Shown: positions 54,194 through 62,340 of the stretch, piece after piece | Layout of the letters: every line of letters begins with the position of its first letter | Position numbering within the stretch: position 1 is the stretch's first letter | Assembly (NCBI GenBank): GCA_963792655.1 | Contig: CAWBWU010000004.1 | Coordinates: 186,001 to 250,000 of the forward strand | Source: DOZZ01 sp963792655 | GTDB taxonomy: Bacteria > Acidobacteriota > Terriglobia > Bryobacterales > Bryobacteraceae | DNA: 64,000 nt | Reading direction: 5' to 3' | Translations under genes and position numbers: made by a program | Notes under the pieces: model-generated | Seen by the model: only the letters and a program-made list of their open reading frames with translations | What the model was told of the DNA's origin: nothing | Database searches by the model: none

Positions 54194-55096
54194 TCAGCTG
54201 TCCATGCGTTTCAGGAACGTCAGAAATTTCCGCGCAGCCCGATCCAGATTTTCGATTGAACCGCCGCCCTTCAACACCGCACACATCTCATATGCAACTG
54301 GCCCGTCATAACCGGCGCGCCGCAAACCTGCGAAGAAGCTCTGGTAGTCGATCATGCCTTCACCCGCGGGAACTGCCCGTACGAGTGAGCTATCTTCCTG
54401 CACGTAGTTCACACGTTGCGGGTCGTAGTGAAATCGCATCTGCACCTCGTAATCGGCCACCGTGGTGAACTCCAGCCACGGACCCAACGCGTGCACCGCG
54501 TCTTCCAGTTGCGGACCCGTTACGCTCTGAAGGCAGGGTGCCCACGCGTCAAACGCCGCGCGCAGGTTTGTCGCGTTGATCTCCTCCAGCAACCAGGCGA
54601 ACTGCTGATGATGAGCCGCGATGTCGTGATGATTCTGCAGCACCAGCGTAATGCCATGCAGTTCCGCTTCGCGCGCGGCCAGCCGCAGACCTTTCACCAG
54701 CTCTGCATATTGAGCGTCGTAAGCCACGCCCTGCCGTTCATAGCCGGTGAAGATGCGCAGGCGCCTGGTGCCGAGGTCCGCTGCCAGCTTCGAAAGCACG
54801 CCGACATAGGCCGCGTTCATTTCGGCTGAGGGGATACCGGCGCGATCCAGGCCCGCGGTGAAGTCGGTGTAGCCCATCAGGCAGGAAAGCTCGAGCCCCA
54901 GTTCCGCGAGACGCGCCTTCAACAGGCGGCGCGCCTCGGCATCGTAGTCGAGCGGGCTGACATGCGGACGCTTGGCCACCAGCGCGACGCTGGTGAATCC
55001 GAGTTCCACCGCCTTCAGCAGAAAATCATCTACGCTGAGCGCCGAGTGGCCCGGCCATACACCGGCGTAGCTGACCGAATGCAGAACCGGTTGCAT
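54194..55096 (-). CDS. Sugar phosphate isomerase/epimerase-family protein (cytosolic)
   Basis: A 300-residue TIM barrel of the IolE/hydroxypyruvate-isomerase-like group, with no leader. Motifs: LHSVSYAGVWPGHSALSVDD, LGFTSVALVAKRPHVSPLDY, LRIFTGYERQGVAYDAQYAE, GITLVLQNHHDIAAHHQQF (metal region), LRAAFDAWAPCLQ and YDGPVAYEMCAVLKGGGSIE (last Glu). Candidate reactions are epimerisation or dehydration of keto-sugars or inososes. Its start codon overlaps the end of the frameshifted Gfo/Idh gene by one base, so they are co-transcribed and likely act sequentially on one sugar. Confidence 0.87.
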   Translation of the reverse strand: MQPVLHSVSYAGVWPGHSALSVDDFLLKAVELGFTSVALVAKRPHVSPLDYDAEARRLLKARLAELGLELSCLMGYTDFTAGLDRAGIPSAEMNAAYVGVLSKLAADLGTRRLRIFTGYERQGVAYDAQYAELVKGLRLAAREAELHGITLVLQNHHDIAAHHQQFAWLLEEINATNLRAAFDAWAPCLQSVTGPQLEDAVHALGPWLEFTTVADYEVQMRFHYDPQRVNYVQEDSSLVRAVPAGEGMIDYQSFFAGLRRAGYDGPVAYEMCAVLKGGGSIENLDRAARKFLTFLKRMDS

Positions 55097-56426
55097 CAGC
55101 TCCGGCTTGTTGCTGGCGCGTCAGCAGAGATGGTCTGCGTGTCCGCGTGCCAGTACATTTTGCGGCCTTCCCAATACGACCTGGTTGCCATAATGTCCGT
55201 CACGGAATGCGCGAATCCTTCACGCACGGTGGCATGGGGAGCCTTACGGCTGCGAACGCAGTCAAGAAAGTTGTCCATGTGATACGTCACGTTATCGTCA
55301 ATGAACGTCGGCGGCACCACGGTGCTGCCCGGCAGTGTAACGAAGCGTTCCGCACGCTTGATGTACGGGTTGTCTTCGTGCGTGCCCTTTTCTTCAATGA
55401 TCTTCCAGCGGGGGCTGCCTTCACCGCCGATATTCTCAAGCGTCGCCTTTTTGCCCATCAGGCGCGTAAAGCTGTCCGCGTCGTTGCCGAAGCTGGAGGA
55501 GAAGCTCGTCAGGTAACCCTTGTTCGATTCGATCAGTGTCTGGAAGGTGTCGGGGTTTTCGCGGCCGTCATGCCATGCGAACACGCCGCCGCCACTGACG
55601 ACCGACCGCGGTTCCGCATCATCGAAGAAGTAGTTGATCAGATCGATCGCATGACACAACCATTGATCGGCCAGACCCGCCGAGAAGTCGCGGTATAAAC
55701 GGAACTCGAAGTACGCGCGGGGGTCGAACGGGCGGTACGGCTTGTTTAACAGCCACTTCTTCCAGTCCGTATCCTGCTCGCGAATCTGCTTGACTTCAGG
55801 GCGTCCGCGCCAGCGCGGGCCGTGATAGTTCCAGACGATCTCCACCTTGCTCAAGTCGCCCAGTGCCCCTGTATTGATCAAGTCTTTCACTGCAATCTGG
55901 TAAGGCTCGGAACGGTGCTGCGTGCCGATCTGGCAGATTCTTCCGGTCTTCAGTACGGAGCGCGCGTGGCTTTGGCCTCGTCGAGGTTGTTCGCCATCGG
56001 CTTCTCGCAATAGACGTCTTTGCCGGCTTCCGCTGCAATGCGCAGGTGGGTCGCGTGTTGGAAGTCGGCGGTCGAGATGAGCACGACATCCACATTCTTC
56101 AATGCCAGCAAGTCGTCCATGTTCTGGAAGGCCTTCGGGGCGCGGCCATAAACGCCGGCAGCATTGGCAGCGGCAGCATCGCGATTCACCGTCCACAGAT
56201 CACAGACGGCGGTCATCTCGAAGTTCTGTTTATCTTTCAGATGGGACGCGATCAGGGCAAGGCCGCGGCCACGCGATCCTATCCCAATGTGCCCCACGCC
56301 TAAACGGTCGTTGGCACCAGGGATGCGCGAGTAAGACAAGGCGGATGTAGCGGTGAGCGAACTGCCAATCGCCATCGCTGCTGTTGTCTGCAGAAAAGAT
56401 CGGCGGGAACTGAGAGTGTCGGACAT
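55096..56426 (-). pseudogene. Gfo/Idh/MocA-family oxidoreductase with Tat leader, one frameshift
   Basis: About 443 residues if one base is restored near 55964. The N-terminal frame reads LSSRRSFLQTTAAMAIGSSL (Tat leader), RLGVGHIGIGSRGRGLALIA, VLISTADFQHATHLRIAAEA and KDVYCEKPMANNLDEAKA. The other frame continues RSVLKTGRICQIGTQHRSEP, VEIVWNYHGPRWRGRPEVKQ, GLADQWLCHAIDLINYFFDD and YHMDNFLDCVRSRKAPHATV. The EKP and downstream His residues are preserved. It is coupled to the cytosolic isomerase downstream. It may reduce or oxidise a keto-glycoside; the exported location implied by the leader and the cytosolic location of the partner isomerase are not easily reconciled. Confidence 0.85.
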
Positions 56427-56469
56427 GGTGTCTTCCTTTTCGTAATGTTGGGGCTCGTTACATGCTCAG

Positions 56470-57771
56470 CTAAAAATCCAGCAACAACGGACTTGCGTCA
56501 GGACGCTTGGGAGCGCGGACCAGAGTGATCAGGATCACGGTCGCGATACAGGGAATGATCGAAGCCGCGATGATGATGGGTTGAAACGAAGATGAGTCGG
56601 CGACGCGGCCGATGATGTACGTCGTAAGCAAGGTGACGAGCCCGGCGCCGGTGCCGCTCAGGCCGCTGACGGATGCGACGGCACGGCTCTGAAACACATC
56701 CGCGGGCAAGGACAGAAACATTGTGGCGCAACAGGCATAGGCAAAGGTTGCGAAGGCGAACAACGCGATAACCAGCCAGTAGTTGGTGGTAAAGGTAGCC
56801 GGTATCAGCGCCAGCATGCAGGGTCCGAAGATAGCCAGTGTAGTGCGTCGCGCCGTGCCCACGCTCCAGCCTTTGCGAATCCAGTAACTGGAGAGTCCCG
56901 CGCCAAAGAAGTTTCCGATGTCGGCGGCCAGGAACGGAGCCCAGAAACCGAGTACGCTTTGCTCGATGCGGATACCACGGCTGACCAGGTAGATTCCGAA
57001 CCACTCAGCCACCAGAAACCAGTAAGGATCCAGCAGCGCGCGTCCAAGAATGATGCCCCACGTCTGTTTGAGCCCAAGCAGTTCGCGCCACGTCGCAGGT
57101 TTCTGCGCTTCTGGCTCCGGCGCCTGCCCGCTCCGAATCAATTCCAATTCCTCAGCAGTGACTCGCGGATGCGATCGAGGCTTGTAGTAAAGCCACAGCC
57201 AAATGGCCACCCAGACGAATCCCAGCATGCCGGTAATTGCCATCACGGGACGCCAGCTATGGAAGTGGCGGTAGAAGTAGAGGAAGATCCACGGCGCGAT
57301 GGCGCCGCCCAGGGATGAACCGCTGTCGAACAACGCCACGGCCCACGCCCGCTCGCGATCCGGGAACCACTCGGACGTCGCTTTTGCAGCACCCGGCCAG
57401 TTTGCCGCTTCGCCGCAGCCCAACAGGAATCGCGAAGCGCGAAAGCCCCACAAGCCGGACACCAGAGAACCCAACGCCGCTACTGAAGAATAGAAGGTGA
57501 CGCTGATCGCGAGGCCTTTGCGTGTCCCCACGCGATCCATCAACTTTCCCGACACCATCTGCATGATCGTGTAAGAAAGCCGGAAAGCGATCAGGATGCT
57601 GGCGAAGTCACTGTTGGTCCAGTGATAGTCGGCCATCAGGAACGGCGCCAGGACGCTGAGCGTCTGACGATCCAGATAATTGATTACGGTGGAGCCCAGT
57701 AGCAGCCCGCCAATCCACCAGCGGAGATTCTTGATCTCTGTCCTGCGCGGCGTAGCGGTGGCTGGTGTCAT
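56470..57771 (-). CDS. MFS transporter, anion:cation symporter (hexuronate/ExuT-like) type
   Basis: About 433 residues from MTPATATPRRTEIKNLRWWI, with 12 predicted membrane helices. ACS-family motifs: STVINYLDRQTLSVLAPFLM in helix 1, DRVGTRKGLAISVTFYSSVA (MFS signature in the 2-3 loop), FLLGCGEAANWPGAAKATSE and WFPDRERAWAVALFDSGSSL, the anion:cation symporter signature, then PWIFLYFYRHFHSWRPVMAI. These transporters import hexuronates, hexonates or similar anions with protons. The start lies just after the stop of the upstream Gfo/Idh gene. Substrate is probably an acidic sugar derivative produced in the periplasm. Confidence 0.9.
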   Translation of the reverse strand: MTPATATPRRTEIKNLRWWIGGLLLGSTVINYLDRQTLSVLAPFLMADYHWTNSDFASILIAFRLSYTIMQMVSGKLMDRVGTRKGLAISVTFYSSVAALGSLVSGLWGFRASRFLLGCGEAANWPGAAKATSEWFPDRERAWAVALFDSGSSLGGAIAPWIFLYFYRHFHSWRPVMAITGMLGFVWVAIWLWLYYKPRSHPRVTAEELELIRSGQAPEPEAQKPATWRELLGLKQTWGIILGRALLDPYWFLVAEWFGIYLVSRGIRIEQSVLGFWAPFLAADIGNFFGAGLSSYWIRKGWSVGTARRTTLAIFGPCMLALIPATFTTNYWLVIALFAFATFAYACCATMFLSLPADVFQSRAVASVSGLSGTGAGLVTLLTTYIIGRVADSSSFQPIIIAASIIPCIATVILITLVRAPKRPDASPLLLDF

Positions 57772-57775
57772 TCGA

Positions 57776-59020
57776 TCAAAGAACCAATGCGGGGGAGGAG
57801 CGCAGCGGGTTGGCAACCATGAACTCGCGCCCATCACTCGCCAGTGACAACCGTGCGGCTTCGATCACGCTTTCGTTATAGCGGCTATTCGAAGGCGTAG
57901 CCATGATGCCTTCGGAGTCCAGTGTGGTCAACAGCTTCCGCCGCCCGTCCAGGTCGGGGATCGCTGACGCGCGCAGGCATTGCGCAACCAGATAGCGAAC
58001 GGAGCGAACTCCATAACCGACAGGCGTCAGGCCACCACCGCCCAGGTCCACGTACTGCATGTAGTCGGGACTGGGCTCCGCAAACTGCGTGCTGCCGGGA
58101 CCTGCAGGCTTCACGCCATAGCTGTAGCGCAGTCCGCGATACTGGTCGTCGTGCTGCAGGTAAGCCCCGCCGGTTTCTCCCGAGAAGTACATGCGGATGC
58201 CCTGCGTGTTGGTGCCGGGCGCTTCATCGGGAAAGCCAAGACCATTCTGCACATTCAGAATGGCCCCGTTCTCCCAGCGCACGCGCGCGTCTGTCCACAG
58301 GTAGCCTTCATTGCCGTTCGGATACTTCTCGCGGATGCCGACCAGGCTGACGCTGGTGGGCAACAGACCGGTGATGAAGTGAACCAGGTCCACATAATGG
58401 CAGCCGATATAAGTGAACGCATCGCTGCGATCCGCCGTGCACCAGTTCTGAAAGTTGCTGTGCCGGTAATACCACTTCTCGAACAGCGCCGCGGTGCCCA
58501 GGCGGAAGTTGCCGAACATGCCTTCGCGGTACTTGCGGCGCGCCATCAGGCTGCGGTCGTCAAATCGTTTGTGATACTCGATGCCGACGACGAGACCGCG
58601 CTCGATCGATTCGCGTTCGATCTCGAGCGATTCACTCACGCTGAGCACCATCGGCTTCACTGTGATGACATGCTGATTGGCTCGCAGCGCAAACAGGATC
58701 ACGGCGAAGTGCAAATGGTCGGGCAGCGCGATGATCACGATATTGCCCGGCTCAAGCTGCGCGATGACTTCGCGGTACAACTCCGGCTGCAGGCGGTCGT
58801 CGGCAGCGGCGGGCGGATAGGCGGTGAAGGAATGTCCCGGAAACGCTTCGGTCAGTTGAGGTGAATCGAGCAGCGTCTTCAGCGTGGAGTGGCGCTGCCC
58901 GCAGACAGCAATTTCACCAATCGTTCCCTCCCGCTGCAGTTGATACAACGAGGGCAGCAACTGATCATGAGTGATCATGCCACCGCCGATCACGGTGACG
59001 GAACGGACTGGGTTCTTCAT
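57776..59020 (-). CDS. Gfo/Idh/MocA-family oxidoreductase, cytosolic
   Basis: About 414 residues from MKNPVRSVTVIGGGMITHDQ, an N-terminal Rossmann motif without export leader. Other motifs: NIVIIALPDHLHFAVILFAL (cofactor/sugar loop), HVITVKPMVLSVSESLEIE with VKPM in place of the usual EKP, GIEYHKRFDDRSLMARRKYR, DAFTYIGCHYVDLVHFITG (active-site His pair) and QGIRMYFSGETGGAYLQHDD. The Lys of the catalytic K-P is kept. It is the only Gfo/Idh gene in the window without a frameshift. It is located 5 bases before the aminotransferase gene end and upstream of the MFS gene, so the three form one operon. Confidence 0.9.
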   Translation of the reverse strand: MKNPVRSVTVIGGGMITHDQLLPSLYQLQREGTIGEIAVCGQRHSTLKTLLDSPQLTEAFPGHSFTAYPPAAADDRLQPELYREVIAQLEPGNIVIIALPDHLHFAVILFALRANQHVITVKPMVLSVSESLEIERESIERGLVVGIEYHKRFDDRSLMARRKYREGMFGNFRLGTAALFEKWYYRHSNFQNWCTADRSDAFTYIGCHYVDLVHFITGLLPTSVSLVGIREKYPNGNEGYLWTDARVRWENGAILNVQNGLGFPDEAPGTNTQGIRMYFSGETGGAYLQHDDQYRGLRYSYGVKPAGPGSTQFAEPSPDYMQYVDLGGGGLTPVGYGVRSVRYLVAQCLRASAIPDLDGRRKLLTTLDSEGIMATPSNSRYNESVIEAARLSLASDGREFMVANPLRSSPALVL

Positions 59021-59024
59021 GCTT

Positions 59025-60428
59025 TCACTTCCTGGTTTCGGCTGGTTTGGCTGCGGCTTGCACTGCCTCTTCGAAGGCTTCCGCAAAACCACGCAAGCTG
59101 TCTTCGAGCGCTTCCAGTGTGATCACGAGCGGTGGGCTGATCTTCACCGTGCCGCCTCCCAATCCGACCGGGCTGAACATCAGAATGCCCTTTTCGATCG
59201 ATCGCTGCACCACGTCGAAGGCCAGGTCGCCATCGGGTTCGGTGGTGCCCGGGTAAACGCACGCGATGCCGGCCACCAGGCCTTTGCCCGCTACAAACCC
59301 AATCTGCGGATACTGGTTCTTCAACTCGTTTAAGCGCTGGTGCAGAACCGCTCCAAGGCATTCCGCGCGTGCCGCCAGGTTCTCTTGCAGCACGATATCG
59401 ATAGACGCGAGCGCTGCAGCGCAGGAGATCGGGTTGCCGGTGTGAGTCGAAGTCATGCTACCCGGAAGATGCAGGTCCATCACATCCCTGCGGCCAATTA
59501 CGGCGGAAATTGGCAGCGAGCTGGAGATGCCTTTGCCCCAGGTCGTCAGGTCGGGCTCAACCCCGTAGTGCAGGTAGCCCCACAGCTTGCCGGTGCGACC
59601 GAAGCCCGCCTGCACTTCGTCCAGCACCAGCAGCACATTGTGCCGATCGCACCACGCGCGCAGTTCCTGCATGTACTCGACGGGCGCAAAGGCCGCGCTG
59701 CCGCCCTGATATGTTTCCATCACCACGCCTGCAACCCGATCGGCGTCCAATCCGCTGTCACTCAGGCTGCGCAGGAACAGATCGAACGAGGTGTCGGTGA
59801 CGCGGAAACCATCGGGGAAGGGAACCTGCACAAAGCCGGGATCGAGATTGACAATCCACGATTTCAGTGACGGAATTCCTCCGGCCTGCTGCGATCCGAG
59901 CGTGCGGCCGTGAAACGCGTTATTGAACGAGACAATGACGTTCTTCTCGTTTCCCCCAACCTGCTGCCCATGCGTGCGGCACAGTTTGATTGCGCACTCC
60001 ACTGCTTCCGAGCCCGTTGTCAGGAGGAAGACCTTCTGCGGCGTCCCAGGGAAAAGGGAACTGAGGCGCTGCACCAGCTCGGCCCGGATTACGCTGGGGA
60101 AACAGTAGTTCGTCAGCAGCTTGTGGTTCGCCTGCTTCGTGATGGCTTCGATAATCTCCTGGCGGCCATGGCCGACGTTGGCCACCAGCACGCCGGATGA
60201 CCAGTCCACCCAGCAATTGCCCCATGCGTCATAGACCTGAAAACCTTCCGCATGGTCCCAGACCACCGGGGGCTGGCCACCCATTGCGCGCGGTTCCACG
60301 ATACGCAGTGTTTCCAGCGTCGGCAGCGATTCGGGAACAGGCCAGTCCGTCACAATCTTGCGGAACGGGGTGTCGACACGAGGGATAGATCTTGGAGAGA
60401 GACGGTACTCCCGGTTCATCGGAGCCAT
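59025..60428 (-). CDS. Class III pyridoxal-phosphate aminotransferase
   Basis: About 467 residues; the start is taken as ATG 60428 (60419 possible) because the next upstream ATG at 60461 lies within an operator-like palindrome. Fold-type I class III features: VYDAWGNCWVDWSSGVLVAN, VFLLTTGSEAVECAIKLCRT (PLP phosphate), SFNNAFHGRTLGSQQAGG, LVLDEVQAGFGRTGKLWGYL (Asp binding the pyridine N), LTTWGKGISSSLPISAVIGR (Schiff-base Lys in GKG), SMTSTHTGNPISCAAALASI and a C-terminal FSPVGLGGGTVKISPPLVIT. It transaminates an omega-amino or amino-sugar/amino-cyclitol substrate. It is divergent from the alpha/beta hydrolase gene. Confidence 0.9.
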   Translation of the reverse strand: MAPMNREYRLSPRSIPRVDTPFRKIVTDWPVPESLPTLETLRIVEPRAMGGQPPVVWDHAEGFQVYDAWGNCWVDWSSGVLVANVGHGRQEIIEAITKQANHKLLTNYCFPSVIRAELVQRLSSLFPGTPQKVFLLTTGSEAVECAIKLCRTHGQQVGGNEKNVIVSFNNAFHGRTLGSQQAGGIPSLKSWIVNLDPGFVQVPFPDGFRVTDTSFDLFLRSLSDSGLDADRVAGVVMETYQGGSAAFAPVEYMQELRAWCDRHNVLLVLDEVQAGFGRTGKLWGYLHYGVEPDLTTWGKGISSSLPISAVIGRRDVMDLHLPGSMTSTHTGNPISCAAALASIDIVLQENLAARAECLGAVLHQRLNELKNQYPQIGFVAGKGLVAGIACVYPGTTEPDGDLAFDVVQRSIEKGILMFSPVGLGGGTVKISPPLVITLEALEDSLRGFAEAFEEAVQAAAKPAETRK

Positions 60429-60454
60429 TCTAACGCAAAGAATCGGGTGCCACG

Positions 60455-60464
60455 GAAACATTTC
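60455..60464. promoter_or_regulatory. LacI-type operator candidate upstream of the aminotransferase gene
   Basis: GAAACATTTC, the exact reverse complement of the GAAATGTTTC core at 48563-48572, lies 27 bases upstream of the aminotransferase start on the minus strand. An additional half-like GAGAAATT follows at 60473-60480. Confidence 0.5.
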
Positions 60465-60542
60465 TAAAGACTGAGAAATTTATTACGGCCTTGTCCTTAA
60501 GCGACAAAAGACGCTTCGGTTCCCGAGATGAAACGAGCCTGT

Positions 60543-60552
60543 GAAACGTTTC
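60543..60552. promoter_or_regulatory. LacI-type operator candidate upstream of the hydrolase gene
   Basis: GAAACGTTTC is a perfect 10-bp palindrome, 54 bases before the alpha/beta hydrolase ATG. It matches the operator candidate at 48558-48577 in all but the two central bases. Together with the site at 60455 it would control the divergent aminotransferase and hydrolase genes. Confidence 0.55.
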
Positions 60553-60606
60553 TGGGCTCCAGCGAGCCGCTTCTGATACGCTATTCCGGAATACGGAGGG
60601 GATGAG

Positions 60607-61746
60607 ATGCCCAAGAACATGCTGGGAGCGTATGGCGACTGGGCTGCGCGACTGGTTGCTGATCCGCCGCGGCTGTCATTTCGGCATCCTGGTTGGGCGA
60701 GCCGTGCGGATTGGCAGCGTCAGGCGAGGCAGCGCTACGCCGACCTGTTGCTGCAGCCCCCCAGCGGTGGGACGCCGGCAGCAGCCGTTCAACACCACAT
60801 TGATTTCGACGGCTTGTCGATCGAGCACCTGACGTGGCAGCTCCCGTATGGACCGCCTACCGAAGCGCTGCTGCTGAAGCCCGCCAATGCCACCGGCAAG
60901 TTGCCGGGCATTCTCGCGCTCCACGATCACGGCGGCAACAAGTATTTCGGTACGCGCAAGATCACTCGTATCAGCAAAGATCAGCATCCGCTCATGGTCC
61001 AGCATCAGCTGCATTACTACGAAGGAATGGCGTGGGCAAATGAGATGGCGCGCCGCGGTTACGTTGTGCTGGTCCATGACGCGTTTACGTTCGGCAGCCG
61101 CCGGGTTCGGCTGGCTGATCTTCCGGAATCGATCACCGGCGGTCTGGTGGAGCGGGAGCCCGAAGCGACGGAAGAGATTGAACGGTATAACCAGTTTGCC
61201 GGCAATTATGAGCACATTGTTGCGAAGAGCCTTTTCAGCGCAGGCACCACATGGCCCGGCGTCTTTGTTGGTGAAGACCAGCGGGCGCTGGACTATCTTT
61301 GTTCGCGTGCGGATGTGGACACGGCGCGCGTGGGTTGCTGCGGACTTTCGGGCGGCGGCCTGCGTACCGTGTTCCTGACAGGGCTGGACCCGCGCATCCG
61401 CTGTTCATCGGCTGTCGGCATGATGACCACGTGGGCGGACTTTCTCCTGAATAAGAGCTATACGCATACCTGGATGGCCTACGTCCCCGGGCTTCCGCGC
61501 GATATGGACTACCCGGAGATCTATGCGCTAAACATGCCGAATCCGATGCTGGTGCAGAGCAACCGCGATGACCAACTCTTCACGCTGCCCGAGATGCAGC
61601 GGGCAGATCGAATTCTAACGGACGTTTTCCACCGCGCGGGGCTGCCCGATCATTACCGCACGATGTTCTACGACGGGCCGCACAAGTTCGACAAACAGAT
61701 GCAGAGCGACGCGTTTCAGTGGTTTGATCGCTGGTTGAAAACTTAG
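60607..61746 (+). CDS. Alpha/beta hydrolase (dienelactone hydrolase/acetyl xylan esterase-like)
   Basis: A 379-residue cytosolic alpha/beta-hydrolase; GGAGGG lies six bases upstream of the ATG. The oxyanion-region sequence is PGILALHDHGGNKYFG, the nucleophile elbow GCCGLSGGGLRTVFL carries the Ser, the acid Asp is in QSNRDDQLF and the base His in DGPHKFDKQMQS, giving a complete Ser-Asp-His triad. An N-terminal helical extension of about 70 residues and a long insert around 120-200 distinguish it from small dienelactone hydrolases. It could deacylate sugars or open a lactone. The operator palindrome in its promoter suggests it belongs to the LacI regulon. Confidence 0.85.
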   Translation: MPKNMLGAYGDWAARLVADPPRLSFRHPGWASRADWQRQARQRYADLLLQPPSGGTPAAAVQHHIDFDGLSIEHLTWQLPYGPPTEALLLKPANATGKLPGILALHDHGGNKYFGTRKITRISKDQHPLMVQHQLHYYEGMAWANEMARRGYVVLVHDAFTFGSRRVRLADLPESITGGLVEREPEATEEIERYNQFAGNYEHIVAKSLFSAGTTWPGVFVGEDQRALDYLCSRADVDTARVGCCGLSGGGLRTVFLTGLDPRIRCSSAVGMMTTWADFLLNKSYTHTWMAYVPGLPRDMDYPEIYALNMPNPMLVQSNRDDQLFTLPEMQRADRILTDVFHRAGLPDHYRTMFYDGPHKFDKQMQSDAFQWFDRWLKT

Positions 61747-61829
61747 CTGTCTGTCTATACCGTGTCGTTTCCCCCTCGGGAACGGTACCGCTCATCGATC
61801 CGCGTGCCGGGCAGCGTTACTGGAGCATG

Positions 61830-62340
61830 CCCGGCCGTGGTCTGCTGCACGCGGTGGTTCCCGGACGCCCCACGCAAAGCTCAAGCGATACTTCCTCAGC
61901 GATTTCGAACAATCTACCAGTACCCTGATTACTTTGCTCGAACGCCATCCCGAAGATGCCGAAGGCGCATACATGCTGGGACGCATCTATTATCAGGAGG
62001 CGCATGTTGACCAGGCGATCGGCCAGTTCGAGCGCGCTGTGCGGCTCGATCCGAAGGCATATCAAAGCTTGGGACAACCTCGGTCTGTGCTGGGAAGCGA
62101 AGGGCGATGCAGAAGGCTACTGCGTACTTTCTCAAAGCCATCGATCTGGTGGAAAGACTGGAAAAGGCGGACCTCTGTATCAATTGGCTGCAGCGCTCCA
62201 TTGCACTCGACCCGAACTACTCAGAGCCTGAGTATTTGCTGGCCCGCGTTTACGCCAAAGCAGGAGAGACAGAAAAAGCGCAGGCCGCGCGTCAACGATT
62301 CCTTGAGATCAAAGCACACGAGCCGGGGAAGCGCAGGTAA
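61830..62340 (+). pseudogene. Tetratricopeptide-repeat protein remnant with multiple frameshifts
   Basis: Three frames must be joined to read one TPR protein: ERHPEDAEGAYMLGRIYYQE with AHVDQAIGQFERAVRLDPKA, then YKAWDNLGLCWEAKGDAE after an extra C at 62063, then ATAYFLKAIDLVERLEKADL, CINWLQRSIALDPNYSEPEY and ARVYAKAGETEKAQAARQRF after an extra base near 62114. The frame ends at the TAA 62338-62340. The N-terminal half is missing or out of frame before about 61830. It resembles acidobacterial TPR proteins but no functional domain remains. Confidence 0.7.
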
